Shown one piece after another: positions 48,878-56,486 of a stretch of DNA of 64,000 nt. Below the pieces are notes generated by a model that saw nothing but the letters and a program-made list of their open reading frames with translations, did no database searches and was not told the origin of the DNA. The stretch is from positions 49,097 to 113,096 of the IMG/VR virus record IMGVR_UViG_3300014501_000001; one strand, given 5' to 3'. This stretch comes from a virus. Positions within the stretch are counted from its first letter, which is position 1, and every line of letters begins with the position of its first letter. The translations under genes and the position numbers were made by a program.

Positions 48878-49152
48878 CACTTCTCCCCTTGCCGCGCTAG
48901 GCGATCAAGCTCATCGCCCGGCGTATCCGCATGCGCCTCAATCGACGCCCAGCACGCCGGGCAGTAGGTGCACTGCGTGTAGGGATCGAACGCGACCCAG
49001 CCCTCAGGCGTGATGTCCTCGACGGTGCCGGTGCGGAACTGGCCCCAGCCGTGATCCTGGCCGCTGAGGCTCACGAACTCGCGCCGGAGGGGAGCGGTGC
49101 CCTCGGCCTTGGCGAAGCAGCCCCCGCATTCGAGGGTGATGGTTATCGGCAT
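48877..49152 (-). CDS. Zinc-ribbon hypothetical protein
   Basis: A 91-residue protein: ITLECGGCFAKAEG and YTQCTYCPACWASIE give a two-part Cys4 site flanking a beta segment. Coupled to its neighbour by TGATG. Function unknown. Confidence 0.55.
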   Translation of the reverse strand: MPITITLECGGCFAKAEGTAPLRREFVSLSGQDHGWGQFRTGTVEDITPEGWVAFDPYTQCTYCPACWASIEAHADTPGDELDRLARQGEK

Positions 49153-49155
49153 CGC

Positions 49156-49401
49156 TCAGCCCTCCAACTCGGTCATCTTCGCCAGCACCTTGTCGTAGGC
49201 ATCCACGTAGCCGGCGGCGATGGCCTGCTTGCGGTACTCGCCAGCTTTGCCCTGCGCCGTAATCTCCTTCGCGTAGATCAAGCGGTCACCGTCGATCTCG
49301 GCGCGGAGTGCCTGCCAGCGTCCCTCTGCCGACTGAGGGCATGGCCACGGATCACCGTGGTCGCACCAGGTTCTGCCAGCGTCGCGGACGTGCTCAGCCA
49401 T
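49156..49401 (-). CDS. Small hypothetical protein
   Basis: An 81-residue protein: RTWCDHGDPWPCPQSAEGRWQALRAEIDGDRLIYAKEITAQ. Helical, one Cys/His cluster. Function unknown. Confidence 0.5.
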   Translation of the reverse strand: MAEHVRDAGRTWCDHGDPWPCPQSAEGRWQALRAEIDGDRLIYAKEITAQGKAGEYRKQAIAAGYVDAYDKVLAKMTELEG

Positions 49402-49406
49402 CGGTC

Positions 49407-49664
49407 TCAGCCTTCCACGTAGCGGCGGACGGCGGCGTAGGTGCCGGCCGGGATGATCACGTTGTTCTCGTCAGCGAGCAGTACGAGTCGCAGCGGCTCC
49501 GCATCGGTGACGGGGCTGTTCCAGGTGACGAGGCGGAACTCGCCATCCCAGATCACGAGGTCTCCCTCGCGGACCTCGGACCACGGCAGGATCTTGTCGG
49601 CTACGGCGCTTGGCGGGCAGTCCTTCACGTCGAACTCCCGCCAGCGGGTATCGGTGGCGGTCAT
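49407..49664 (-). CDS. Small hypothetical protein
   Basis: An 85-residue protein, beta-rich: WREFDVKDCPPSAVADKILPWSEVREGDLVIWDGEFRLVTW...LADENNVIIPAG. Resembles small SH3-like phage proteins. Function unknown. Confidence 0.5.
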   Translation of the reverse strand: MTATDTRWREFDVKDCPPSAVADKILPWSEVREGDLVIWDGEFRLVTWNSPVTDAEPLRLVLLADENNVIIPAGTYAAVRRYVEG

Positions 49665-50092
49665 GGGGTGGTCTCCGCATCAGGCTTGCGCACGTCGAAG
49701 CGGTGGATCCGGCCGTCAGCCCGGACGGCTAGTTCGTGGCCGGCCGGTCCCGGCGTCCATGCGCTATCGCCCTTGCGGGCCAGCTTGATGGCGTCCTCCA
49801 GATCCCAGTCGGCACCGAGGAAGGCGATAGGCGAGTCCAGCATGCAGTGGACGATCACCCGCTGCTTGCCGAGCGCGGCCTCAACCACCTCGCGCACGTC
49901 CGCCGGGCTCACCATCGTCAGGCCGTGGCCACCCAGCGGCGTCGGTCCCGTCTCGTGATCGGCGCAGAACGAGAGCACGCACTCCACGGCGTTCCGGTAG
50001 TCGTCCTCGCCCGGCTGCTCATGGAACGCGCCGGCAGTCAGCGCGGCTACTGCCTCATCAGCCGTGATGAGTTCTGCGGTGCCCTGCTTCAT
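49661..50092 (-). CDS. Hypothetical protein
   Basis: A 143-residue protein: EQPGEDDYRNAVECVLSFCADHETGPTPLG, VSPADVREVVEAALGKQRV, then RADGRIHRFDVRKPD. No family recognised. Overlaps the next gene by 4 nt. Confidence 0.5.
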   Translation of the reverse strand: MKQGTAELITADEAVAALTAGAFHEQPGEDDYRNAVECVLSFCADHETGPTPLGGHGLTMVSPADVREVVEAALGKQRVIVHCMLDSPIAFLGADWDLEDAIKLARKGDSAWTPGPAGHELAVRADGRIHRFDVRKPDAETTP

Positions 50093-50095
50093 CGG

Positions 50096-50305
50096 TCATG
50101 CCTCCGTGTTGTCAGTGAAGGTGCGGGCTACGTCGGCGCTCTTGGTGATCTGCACGAGGCAGTCCCCCGGCTCGTGAGCGCGCGGCGGGACGATGAACCG
50201 GACCCGGAACGCGGCAAGCGTGCTGCTCTCGTCAAGGCGGCAGCAGTAGGCGCCGGGCGGCAGGTCGGCGGGGATCTCGTGCTGGTTGATCACGGTCAGG
50301 CTCAC
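50096..50305 (-). CDS. Small hypothetical protein
   Basis: A 69-residue beta-rich protein: LTVINQHEIPADLPPGAYCCRLDESSTLAAFRVRFIVP. Coupled to the upstream gene by ATGA. Function unknown. Confidence 0.45.
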   Translation of the reverse strand: MSLTVINQHEIPADLPPGAYCCRLDESSTLAAFRVRFIVPPRAHEPGDCLVQITKSADVARTFTDNTEA

Positions 50306-50619
50306 AGGTCAGTCCCCCAGACTGCCGCGTCAACGGCATCAGCAGTGCGCGGGGCAACTTCCCGCAGTGCATCCATCAGGGCGTCCCACCTAGCACTCAG
50401 CCGGGCGCACTCAGTCTCGGCGCTCCCCCACTCAAGGGCGTAGCGGCCCCGGTTCGCCAATGCCCAGCCGCGCTCCGGGGACGCCTCCGGGACGGGCCGG
50501 GTTAGGCGGCGGTCAAGCTCGGTGCGCATCTTGCCTGCACGCCATGCTGCCGCGCGGGCATCACGGCCGAGGGCCAGGGCCTCGTTGGCGCCGGGTACTG
50601 CGCTGGCAACGAGGATCAT
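50302..50619 (-). CDS. Hypothetical helical protein
   Basis: A 105-residue protein, Ala/Arg-rich helices (ALALGRDARAAAWRAGKMRTELDRRL; TECARLSARWDALMDALREV). Function unknown. Confidence 0.5.
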   Translation of the reverse strand: MILVASAVPGANEALALGRDARAAAWRAGKMRTELDRRLTRPVPEASPERGWALANRGRYALEWGSAETECARLSARWDALMDALREVAPRTADAVDAAVWGTDL

Positions 50620-50942
50620 CGGTCAGCGTCCTTTCCGGGAACGCGGCGCGGGACGACGCGGACGGGCTGGGCGTACCGCGCCGGCATCTGCCAGCCCGAG
50701 CGGGCAAGGTCGCGGTTGTAGCAGGTCACGTAGAAGTGCCCGAACGCGCCGCCGATCCGGTCAGTGAGCCAGATGAAGGCGTGCGCAACGGCGTACGGGA
50801 TGAACAGCACGCAGACCAGCGGGAGCGCGATCAGCACCCGGACGGGGACGCTGAGCCAGACCAGCCGCCAGTGCCGGACGGGCAGTCCGCCGCGAGGCGC
50901 GTAGGCGATTCGGTGCAGCACGCGGGACGGGAGACCGGTCAT
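50616..50942 (-). CDS. Membrane protein
   Basis: A 108-residue protein with one long hydrophobic stretch (VLIALPLVCVLFIPYAVAHAFIWL) flanked by Arg-rich segments. Likely inner-membrane. In an early-type operon, so possibly superinfection exclusion, but this is speculation. Confidence 0.55.
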   Translation of the reverse strand: MTGLPSRVLHRIAYAPRGGLPVRHWRLVWLSVPVRVLIALPLVCVLFIPYAVAHAFIWLTDRIGGAFGHFYVTCYNRDLARSGWQMPARYAQPVRVVPRRVPGKDADR

Positions 50943-51136
50943 CGGTCGTACCAGGGCGAGAGCGCGGCGCGAGCGTCATCGAACGCGCGTGATAGATCAT
51001 CGGTCATGTCCGAGCACTCCTTGATGGCTTCCATCGCGGCGACCAGACGGGCAGCCTTGGCCTCAGTGATCTTCTTGCCGCGCGGCTGCCGCGAGTGCGG
51101 GAAGCGCGCGCCGCTGTAGTTGTTGCCGGTTCTCAT
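50939..51136 (-). CDS. Small basic hypothetical protein
   Basis: A 65-residue protein: RFPHSRQPRGKKITEAKAARLVAAMEAIKECSDMTDDLSRAF. Basic N-terminus, helical C-terminus. Function unknown. Confidence 0.45.
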   Translation of the reverse strand: MRTGNNYSGARFPHSRQPRGKKITEAKAARLVAAMEAIKECSDMTDDLSRAFDDARAALSPWYDR

Positions 51137-51147
51137 CGGTCGCTCCC

Positions 51148-51342
51148 CTATCGCTTGATGGTGATGTCGGCCATGTCGCCGAGCACACTGCGCTTCACGT
51201 CCGAGAGAAGCCAGCTGCGGACGTGATCCACGATGACGCGAGCGGGCGCCTTGGTGCCGGGCATCGCCAGCCCGTACTCCTCGGCGTAGTCCGCTACCTG
51301 CTGGTCGCTCATCTCGATCACGAGCGTGACTGCTATGCGCAT
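51148..51342 (-). CDS. Small hypothetical protein
   Basis: A 64-residue protein from ATG 51342: IAVTLVIEMSDQQVADYAEEYGLAMPGTKAPARVIVDHVRSWLL. Start in a TGATG junction with the upstream gene. Function unknown. Confidence 0.5.
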   Translation of the reverse strand: MRIAVTLVIEMSDQQVADYAEEYGLAMPGTKAPARVIVDHVRSWLLSDVKRSVLGDMADITIKR

Positions 51343-51536
51343 CAGGACTCCCTCGCGGGCTTTATCGGCTGCACGTTGGTCAGGTCGGCCGGGTACCACG
51401 CGTCAACGCTGCGCTTGTGTATTCCGCACAGCGGGCGGCGCGCACCCGTGGCCGGGTCGGTCCACTCCCACTTGGCGTTGCGCCCGCAAGTGGACGGCCC
51501 GCTGTAGGCGGTTCCGGTGGCATGATCGCACTTCAT
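51342..51536 (-). CDS. Small Cys/His hypothetical protein, first gene of leftward operon
   Basis: A 64-residue protein from ATG 51536 with GGAGAAGG upstream. CDHATGTAYSGPSTCGRNAKWEW...RPLCGIHKRSVDAW, a possible zinc site. It begins the leftward run to 40.7 kb and is preceded by the TGTCTAGACA operators. Confidence 0.55.
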   Translation of the reverse strand: MKCDHATGTAYSGPSTCGRNAKWEWTDPATGARRPLCGIHKRSVDAWYPADLTNVQPIKPARES

Positions 51537-51557
51537 CAGGCATTCACCTTCTCCGTG

Positions 51558-51639
51558 TGTCTCGACATTCTGTCTAGACACAGGCTAGCGGTACTAGCTG
51601 CCGCGCGCAAGCTTGCGATACCATCGGTGTGTCTAGACA
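51558..51639. promoter_or_regulatory. Operator cluster TGTCTAGACA in divergent promoter region
   Basis: Two perfect 10-bp palindromes TGTCTAGACA (51571-51580 and 51630-51639) and one variant TGTCTCGACA (51558-51567) lie between the leftward operon start (51536) and the rightward gene (51656). The spacing suits a repressor controlling both divergent promoters, as in phage immunity switches. The cognate repressor is not identified; the XRE proteins at 40253 and 63715 and the small protein at 51656 are candidates. Confidence 0.7.
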
Positions 51640-51655
51640 ACGAAAGGGGGAGCCA

Positions 51656-51838
51656 GTGACCCCGATGCGCGGCACCAAGCGCGAGGCGATCCGCGTTGAG
51701 CCTGAGCTGTGGCGTGAGTACGGACTCGCCTGCGTGGCCGACAGCACCAACAGGTCGGCCGATCTTCGGGCGCATATGCAGCGCCGCGTCCGCAGGTGGA
51801 AACGAGCTGAGCGAAGCGCGGCCCGAGCCGCCGGTTAA
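51656..51838 (+). CDS. Small basic DNA-binding-like protein
   Basis: A 60-residue protein from GTG 51656, 4 nt after GGGGGAG (GTG 51629 would place the start in an operator). GTKREAIRVEPELWREYGLACVADSTNRSADLRAHMQRRVRRWKR has a ribbon-helix-helix profile (strand, helix, helix). Divergent from the leftward operon and next to palindromic operators, so a Cro/repressor-like role is plausible. Confidence 0.6.
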   Translation: MTPMRGTKREAIRVEPELWREYGLACVADSTNRSADLRAHMQRRVRRWKRAERSAARAAG

Positions 51839-51971
51839 CTCCCCGCACGCGCCAGGGCCGGCCAACTTCTCACGGCAGACCGGCCCCGGCGCTTCTCCCA
51901 GTGATAGGAGATCCGTCAGTATGCCATGCGGACATTTTAGGTCACTCTGCGAACATGCAGGCTGACTAAGG

Positions 51972-52421
51972 GTGAGCTGCCCGCTGGGCTTCACGCTCAC
52001 CCAGTGCATAGAGGACCACTGGTGCCGCGCCCTGCACGGGGAGCGCGTCGGTGCGCACTGGCGTGCCCGGTGCCCGGCGTGCCTGAAAGACGATGCGTTC
52101 GAGATCAGCATTACCGGCACCGGGGCCAATGCCCGGCTGAAATGGAACTGCCACACGAAGCCAGCATGTGACCATGACCGAATCCGCGTCCTGCTCGCCA
52201 AGGCGCTGCCCTGCAAGATGGCGGCGCGCGGGCCGAAACCTGACGCGCTGGCGGCCGAGATCGGCAAGCTCATCTGCTCGGGCATGGACCCCTCCGAGAT
52301 GAGGCTGCGGATCGGGCAGGCCATCTGGCCGGAACGATCGGCCGCGCAGGTCGCCGATGAGCTTGGCCTGTCGCGCGCCACCCGCTACCGCCTGCACTGC
52401 CCGCCATCGGTCGGCCGTTGA
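51972..52421 (+). CDS. Zinc-ribbon plus HTH protein, primase-like finger
   Basis: A 149-residue protein from GTG 51972. Residues 25-75 (HWRARCPACLKDDAFEISITG...LKWNCHTKPACDHDRIRVLLA) resemble the CHC2-type zinc finger of DNA primases. The C-terminus (SAAQVADELGLSRATRYRLH) is a helix-turn-helix. Lies beside the iteron-like cluster at 52507-52588, suggesting an origin-binding or replication-control role (inference). Confidence 0.6.
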   Translation: MSCPLGFTLTQCIEDHWCRALHGERVGAHWRARCPACLKDDAFEISITGTGANARLKWNCHTKPACDHDRIRVLLAKALPCKMAARGPKPDALAAEIGKLICSGMDPSEMRLRIGQAIWPERSAAQVADELGLSRATRYRLHCPPSVGR

Positions 52422-52506
52422 CCCGTTCATACGTTCGCCGGCCTGCGCCGGTTACGCTAGCACGAGAAGTCAAGTCCGCTGATTCGGTGCCTGACCTGCG
52501 GTTTCG

Positions 52507-52588
52507 TCTCACGCAGAGACGCCTTCCCAGTCTCACGGTGAGACGCCGCCGATGCGGTGCCGACCTGCGCGTTTGTCTCACGGTGAGA
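52507..52588. repeat. Iteron/operator cluster TCTCACGGTGAGA
   Basis: Three copies: TCTCACGCAGAGA (52507-52519), TCTCACGGTGAGA (52531-52543, extending to a 15-bp palindrome) and TCTCACGGTGAGA (52576-52588). The outer two also lie in longer direct repeats beginning GATNCGGTGC and containing GACCTGCG. They fill the 180-bp gap between convergent genes. Consistent with an origin of replication or a regulator-binding array. Confidence 0.65.
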
Positions 52589-52600
52589 TTCACGGCCACG

Positions 52601-53140
52601 CTAGCTCGCCTCCAGCCCGAACAGGGTCATCTCGTCGCAGGGAATCCCGTCCCTCGTAATCGCCGAGCACACCGGGGGACCACTGGAGCCGGGCCGGAAC
52701 ACCGCGACGACGGACGGGAACGGGGCGTTGTGAGCGCCGCTGGCCGCCCTCCGCTCCTCCTGCCGCACCCCGCCGAAGCTGAGCCGGCCGCGGATGAACC
52801 GGACCTCGGCGGCGCGCATCACGTGGTCATGCCACCAGCCAGTATCGGTGCGGGCGGGCAGGAGGCAGACGACGACGGAACGGCGGCTCTCCCGCTGCGC
52901 CTTCGCCACCCACTTGCCGATTTCGACCCCATACGGGGGATTCATCCAGCAGCTTCCCGGCCAGTCCTGCGCTAGCCCGTCCTGCGCGCGGGTGTAGTAC
53001 CGGGCGCACTTCGCGTTCACGTCGCTGGCGCAGACGTCGAGGGTGAAATGAAACTCGGCGTCGAGGGCTGCGAACAGGCGAGGCGGCGTCGGCCACTCGT
53101 CCGTGGTGGAGGCGAACATGCCGGGGTTAGGCGCTCCCAT
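52601..53140 (-). CDS. Phage-type DNA N6-adenine methyltransferase
   Basis: A 179-residue protein from ATG 53140. TTDEWPTPPRLFAALDAEFHFTLDVCASDVNAKCARYYT is the classic start of the phage Dam family, and CWMNPPYG (NPPY at 67-70) is the catalytic motif, followed by SVVVCLLPARTDTGWWH. It methylates adenine in DNA, probably for protection against host restriction. Last gene of the rightmost minus-strand run. Confidence 0.85.
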   Translation of the reverse strand: MGAPNPGMFASTTDEWPTPPRLFAALDAEFHFTLDVCASDVNAKCARYYTRAQDGLAQDWPGSCWMNPPYGVEIGKWVAKAQRESRRSVVVCLLPARTDTGWWHDHVMRAAEVRFIRGRLSFGGVRQEERRAASGAHNAPFPSVVAVFRPGSSGPPVCSAITRDGIPCDEMTLFGLEAS

Positions 53141-53411
53141 CACGCACCCCCCGGCGCATCCGTAGCGGATCCATCTGGCTCCGGGGTGTCCGAGCGCATT
53201 CCTCGACCAGGGCTGCCGCCATTTCCCCTGCTGCCGCTCTCACGGCATCAACGAGGGCGCAGTCAAACTCGCTGGCCTGATCCTGGGTGACTGCTCCTGA
53301 CTGGGCTGCCTGGCGGTGAGCACGGCCCCGCTGGCGGATTGCCTGCCAGGCGGCGGCCTCGAAGCGCTCAGCGGGTGTCAGGGAATCTGCGACGGGATGA
53401 GGGGCGGTCAT
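53127..53411 (-). CDS. Hypothetical protein
   Basis: A 94-residue, Ala-rich helical protein (ERFEAAAWQAIRQRGRAHRQAAQSG; CALVDAVRAAAGEMAAALVEEC). Overlaps the methyltransferase start. Function unknown. Confidence 0.5.
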   Translation of the reverse strand: MTAPHPVADSLTPAERFEAAAWQAIRQRGRAHRQAAQSGAVTQDQASEFDCALVDAVRAAAGEMAAALVEECARTPRSQMDPLRMRRGVRDGSA

Positions 53412-53629
53412 TGCGCACCGTCCAGGGTTGCCTGCACTGGCTTGCCCGCGGCCTTAACGTCGATCGCCTCGGCCTCATCGGCGACGGACAAGAGCGCGGC
53501 AGCCAGCACGCGAGCCTGCGCCGGGGTGTGGCCGTATGTCCCTCGGGGCCAGTAGACGATGACCTTCGTCTCGCCCGTGGTCATGGTGACGGCCTTGACG
53601 TCGCCCATTCCGGGCACGCGGGCGCTCAC
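53408..53629 (-). CDS. Small hypothetical protein
   Basis: A 73-residue protein: VTMTTGETKVIVYWPRGTYGHTPAQARVLAAALLSVADEAE. Strand-strand-helix layout. ATGA-type overlaps on both sides. Function unknown. Confidence 0.5.
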   Translation of the reverse strand: MSARVPGMGDVKAVTMTTGETKVIVYWPRGTYGHTPAQARVLAAALLSVADEAEAIDVKAAGKPVQATLDGAQ

Positions 53630-53877
53630 CGGGCATCCGCTCCCTGCTCTGCCGCAATCTGCTGCCTTGCGTAGTCAGTGATGTCCGCAGTAGCCCTAGC
53701 GAGTGCTTCCGGTGACCCGCCGCGCTTAGCCGCCTCGATCCACGCGGACCGCAGCGGCCACGGCAGCAGCCTCCAGTGCCCGTCGTCCATGATGTGGCGG
53801 CGGTCCACCTCGGTGCCGCAGCCCGGCCAGAGGCAGAGACGGGCGGCGGGACGGCGGGGCTTCTTACGCGGGGTCAC
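53626..53877 (-). CDS. Small zinc-finger-like protein
   Basis: An 83-residue protein: LCLWPGCGTEVDRRHIMDDGHWRLLPWPLRSAWIEAAKRG. C-x5-C...H..H could be a single finger, followed by a helix. Function unknown. Confidence 0.5.
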   Translation of the reverse strand: MTPRKKPRRPAARLCLWPGCGTEVDRRHIMDDGHWRLLPWPLRSAWIEAAKRGGSPEALARATADITDYARQQIAAEQGADAR

Positions 53878-54419
53878 GCGGCCACCTGCTCTCGCTGCTG
53901 CCGTCTCCTGAGTTCCGCCGCGTACTTCCCGGCTGTCCGCATCGTGACCCCGACCCTCCTGGCCGCCTCCTCAAGCGGGCGTCCACAGGACAGGAGTTCG
54001 GCAAGGTCTTCCATCCGGGCTTCCTTGGCGGACTGGCGCCGCTCGTTCAGGCGCCGGGCACCGTCCAGGTCGCGCAGCTCGGTCTCGTACTTGCCGGCGG
54101 TCACCAGGGATACGCCCACCCGCTCCGCTGCCTCGGCGATGCTTTTCCCCCAGGACCGGAGTTCCGCGAAGTCCTCAACGCGGCCCGCGCGTTCCTCCAG
54201 CCGTTTCGCGTTCGCCGCCGCCGCGCGGTCCCCGCAGGGCCTCGGGTCCGGCGGCCCGCTGCCGGGCTTCCCGGCCCGATACCAGCGGTCCCAGCACGGC
54301 CGGCAGTAGCCCGCGGCGCCGTCGTAGCCTCCCGTGTGACGCCTCGGCTGCCGGACTGCCCTGCACTTCGGGTTACGGCAGCGAGGGGGGATCTCGGTGA
54401 GGACTTCGGGGGCGCTCAT
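53874..54419 (-). CDS. Protein with duplicated helix-turn-helix and Cys cluster
   Basis: A 181-residue protein. N-terminal CRNPKCRAVRQPRRHTGG...YCRPCWDRWY zinc-like site, then two similar HTH units: EDFAELRSWGKSIAEAAERVGVSLVTAGKYETEL (about 82-115) and EDLAELLSCGRPLEEAARRVGVTMRTAGKYAAEL (about 137-170). A likely transcription regulator or DNA-bending protein. Confidence 0.65.
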   Translation of the reverse strand: MSAPEVLTEIPPRCRNPKCRAVRQPRRHTGGYDGAAGYCRPCWDRWYRAGKPGSGPPDPRPCGDRAAAANAKRLEERAGRVEDFAELRSWGKSIAEAAERVGVSLVTAGKYETELRDLDGARRLNERRQSAKEARMEDLAELLSCGRPLEEAARRVGVTMRTAGKYAAELRRRQQREQVAA

Positions 54420-54766
54420 TCCGGGCCCGCTTCCATGCAGTCCGCGGCCCCAGGATCGCGCAGGAGGCTCGCGGCGTCCCGAGCGTCACCGGACTGCGCA
54501 CTAGGGGCTACGGCGCTCCCAGGCTTGCCGTGGGCGCGCTCGCGGGCCAGGTTTGCGGCGCGGCTGAAAGCCTGCCCGACCCCGCCGCCCTCGTAGCCTG
54601 CGGGGTGGCGGGACTCGGCTTCAAGCTCAGCAGCAAGGGAGAGCAGGACAGCGGTCGCGTAGGCATCCCCGGCCCTGTCGATCGCGGCGAAGCTCTGCCC
54701 GGGGTAGGTGGCTGCCTCGCGGACAGCGGCGCGGAAATCCTCGCGGGGACTGCGGGCGGCTACCAC
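54416..54766 (-). CDS. Hypothetical helical protein
   Basis: A 116-residue protein: REDFRAAVREAATYPGQSFAAIDRAGDAYATAVLLSLAAELEAES. No family recognised. Overlaps neighbours by a few nt. Confidence 0.5.
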   Translation of the reverse strand: MVAARSPREDFRAAVREAATYPGQSFAAIDRAGDAYATAVLLSLAAELEAESRHPAGYEGGGVGQAFSRAANLARERAHGKPGSAVAPSAQSGDARDAASLLRDPGAADCMEAGPE

Positions 54767-55395
54767 GGTCCTTCCCCGTCCCAGCCGTCACGGTCCCCGA
54801 ATCCGTCATGGACGTCGTGAGCGGCACCAGCGGGAAGCGCGCGGCGGGTCTCAGCGGCAGCGTCAGGGCGCTTGAGCGGCGTCGCCAGCGGCACGAACCG
54901 GTACAGCGAGTGACCCGGCACTTCCGCGATCACGAAGCCGTCCCAGTCCCGCACGACCATGACCGGCTGCCCTGCCCTAGTGCTCTCGGTCACCCAACCC
55001 GTGTGCTCGTCGTGGCCCATGATCTCGACGCGGGCGTACTCGCCGCCTGGTAGCGGCGGCTCCCCGACTGCCGGCAGCATCGCCTCGCTGGCCTCAGCCA
55101 GGGTTTGCGCCGGCCCGTCATCCCCGGCGATCAGCTTGAGCAGGAACTGCACGGCCATCGTCACCGTGCAGTGCTGCAACTGGCCGGCGGTGCACGGCTC
55201 CCCGACTGCTGGTGAGTGCATGTGCTCTCGCGCACAGTCGGCCACTGCGGCGACGATGGCCCGGACTCGCCCGATGGTGCCGAGGTTCTCCAGCCACGGG
55301 GGCCAGGGGAGGTCGTCTTGCGGTTCTGCTGCCGGGATACCCAGGTCTAGCTCAGGTCCGGGCTCGGGTGCGAAGCCCTCGGTCTCATCAGGCAT
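54760..55395 (-). CDS. Hypothetical protein
   Basis: A 211-residue protein. Acidic/proline N-terminus, helical centre (RVRAIVAAVADCAREHMHSPAVG; CTVTMAVQFLLKLIAGD) and a beta C-terminus (EYARVEIMGHDEHTGWVTESTRAG...FVIAEVPGHSLYRFVPL). Function unknown. Confidence 0.5.
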   Translation of the reverse strand: MPDETEGFAPEPGPELDLGIPAAEPQDDLPWPPWLENLGTIGRVRAIVAAVADCAREHMHSPAVGEPCTAGQLQHCTVTMAVQFLLKLIAGDDGPAQTLAEASEAMLPAVGEPPLPGGEYARVEIMGHDEHTGWVTESTRAGQPVMVVRDWDGFVIAEVPGHSLYRFVPLATPLKRPDAAAETRRALPAGAAHDVHDGFGDRDGWDGEGPW

Positions 55396-55642
55396 GGGGG
55401 ATCACCCCGTCCGCGTCATCGAGCGGGTAGTCGTCCGGGTCCGGCAGGAGGTCCGTCACGGCGGCTGCGAGGGGCTCCAGCGCCTTGTACGCGGCCTCCA
55501 GCGCGGTCCACGCGGCGGTCAGCGCTTCGTCGCCCTCGGGCATCTGCTCTGCCTTGATGCCGTAGTCGAGGGCCTCCATGAGGCCCCCTTCCCACTCGAT
55601 CTTGCCGGCCAGGGCGGAGCGGCTCTCGTAGCGGTCGGTCAT
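55388..55642 (-). CDS. Small acidic hypothetical protein
   Basis: An 84-residue protein from ATG 55642: ESRSALAGKIEWEGGLMEALDYGIKAEQMPEGDEALTAAW. Acidic C-terminus (LLPDPDDYPLDDADG). Function unknown. Confidence 0.5.
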   Translation of the reverse strand: MTDRYESRSALAGKIEWEGGLMEALDYGIKAEQMPEGDEALTAAWTALEAAYKALEPLAAAVTDLLPDPDDYPLDDADGVIPHA

Positions 55643-55869
55643 CGCGTGAACCTCCGCGTCTTGCCGCCGCGAGTGCTCACCAGCGCCGCGAGCAGGATCA
55701 CGAGCAGCACCAGCACGGCGAACGCCGCGCCGATCCACAGCGGCGACAAGACCCACCACCAACTCCACGTGATCTTGTGCAGGAGCTTGAGCGTGATGAA
55801 CACGATGGCCAGGAGTCCGGCGAAGCCGATTCCCCCGGAACTGCTGCTACTCGAATTGCCGTTACTCAT
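55639..55869 (-). CDS. Small two-helix membrane protein
   Basis: A 76-residue protein: Ser-rich N-terminus, GIGFAGLLAIVFITLKLLHKI and WIGAAFAVLVLLVILLAALVS hydrophobic helices, Arg-rich end. Membrane function unknown. Confidence 0.55.
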   Translation of the reverse strand: MSNGNSSSSSSGGIGFAGLLAIVFITLKLLHKITWSWWWVLSPLWIGAAFAVLVLLVILLAALVSTRGGKTRRFTR

Positions 55870-55905
55870 CGGTGATTTCCTTCCGTTTCAGTCGGGTAGA
55901 TCAGG

Positions 55906-56163
55906 TCAGGCGGTCCTGGCTGCAAGATCTGGTCCCCAGCAGCCAGGGGCATGGTCGGGAATCTCGTAGCCGCAGCCGTAGCAGAGCTTCCGGGGATGGG
56001 CGCCGAGCATGGCCACGGCCAGGACGTGAACGGCCTGGCGCAGCAATGCCTCCTGCCGGCTGCGCTCGTCGGCGATCCTGCGGGCACGGAACTCGGCGAT
56101 GGCGGCGGCGTGCTCACGCTCGGCCTCGATCTGCGCCACCCTGGCGGCGAGTGCGGGAGTCAT
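55906..56163 (-). CDS. Small zinc-site hypothetical protein
   Basis: An 85-residue protein from ATG 56163. A long charged helix (AARVAQIEAEREHAAAIAEFRARRIADERSRQEALL) then LCYGCGYEIPDHAPGCWG. Coupled to the upstream gene by ATGA. Function unknown. Confidence 0.5.
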   Translation of the reverse strand: MTPALAARVAQIEAEREHAAAIAEFRARRIADERSRQEALLRQAVHVLAVAMLGAHPRKLCYGCGYEIPDHAPGCWGPDLAARTA

Positions 56164-56486
56164 GCCGCATCGCTCCCCTCGGCGCTGCGGGTAGCCCGCT
56201 GGCGCTCTAGTTCGGCACGGGCTGCGGCGTACTCCGGGTTGTGCTCGGCGGGCACGCTGGACGGGCGGGCGTGCTGGTACTCGCGGACCATCTCGCGGGG
56301 ATGCGATGCCGGGTCGAGCATCAGGCGAGGCAGCGCAAGCAGGACTTGCTCCCATGTCATCCCGTCCTGCGCTGCGGCGGCGATGGCTCCGGACACGTGA
56401 TGCTCTGGCCAGTCCGGGCGCACCGCGATGGCCAGGGCGATCAGCTCGGCGGTGGCGCGGTGGACGGTGGTCTCACCGGAGGTCAT
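56160..56486 (-). CDS. Hypothetical protein
   Basis: A 108-residue protein from ATG 56486: HRATAELIALAIAVRPDWPEHHVSGAIAAAAQDGMTWEQVLLALPRLM. A similar RPDWxxxxI/V helix occurs in the next upstream protein (EIRPDWASASIRRAL), so the two may share a domain. Function unknown. Confidence 0.5.
   Translation of the reverse strand: MTSGETTVHRATAELIALAIAVRPDWPEHHVSGAIAAAAQDGMTWEQVLLALPRLMLDPASHPREMVREYQHARPSSVPAEHNPEYAAARAELERQRATRSAEGSDAA

Noticed and set aside
51536-52381. A 281-codon minus-strand frame through the operator region
   Set aside because: It would cross the palindromic operators and two better + strand genes and has no recognisable content.
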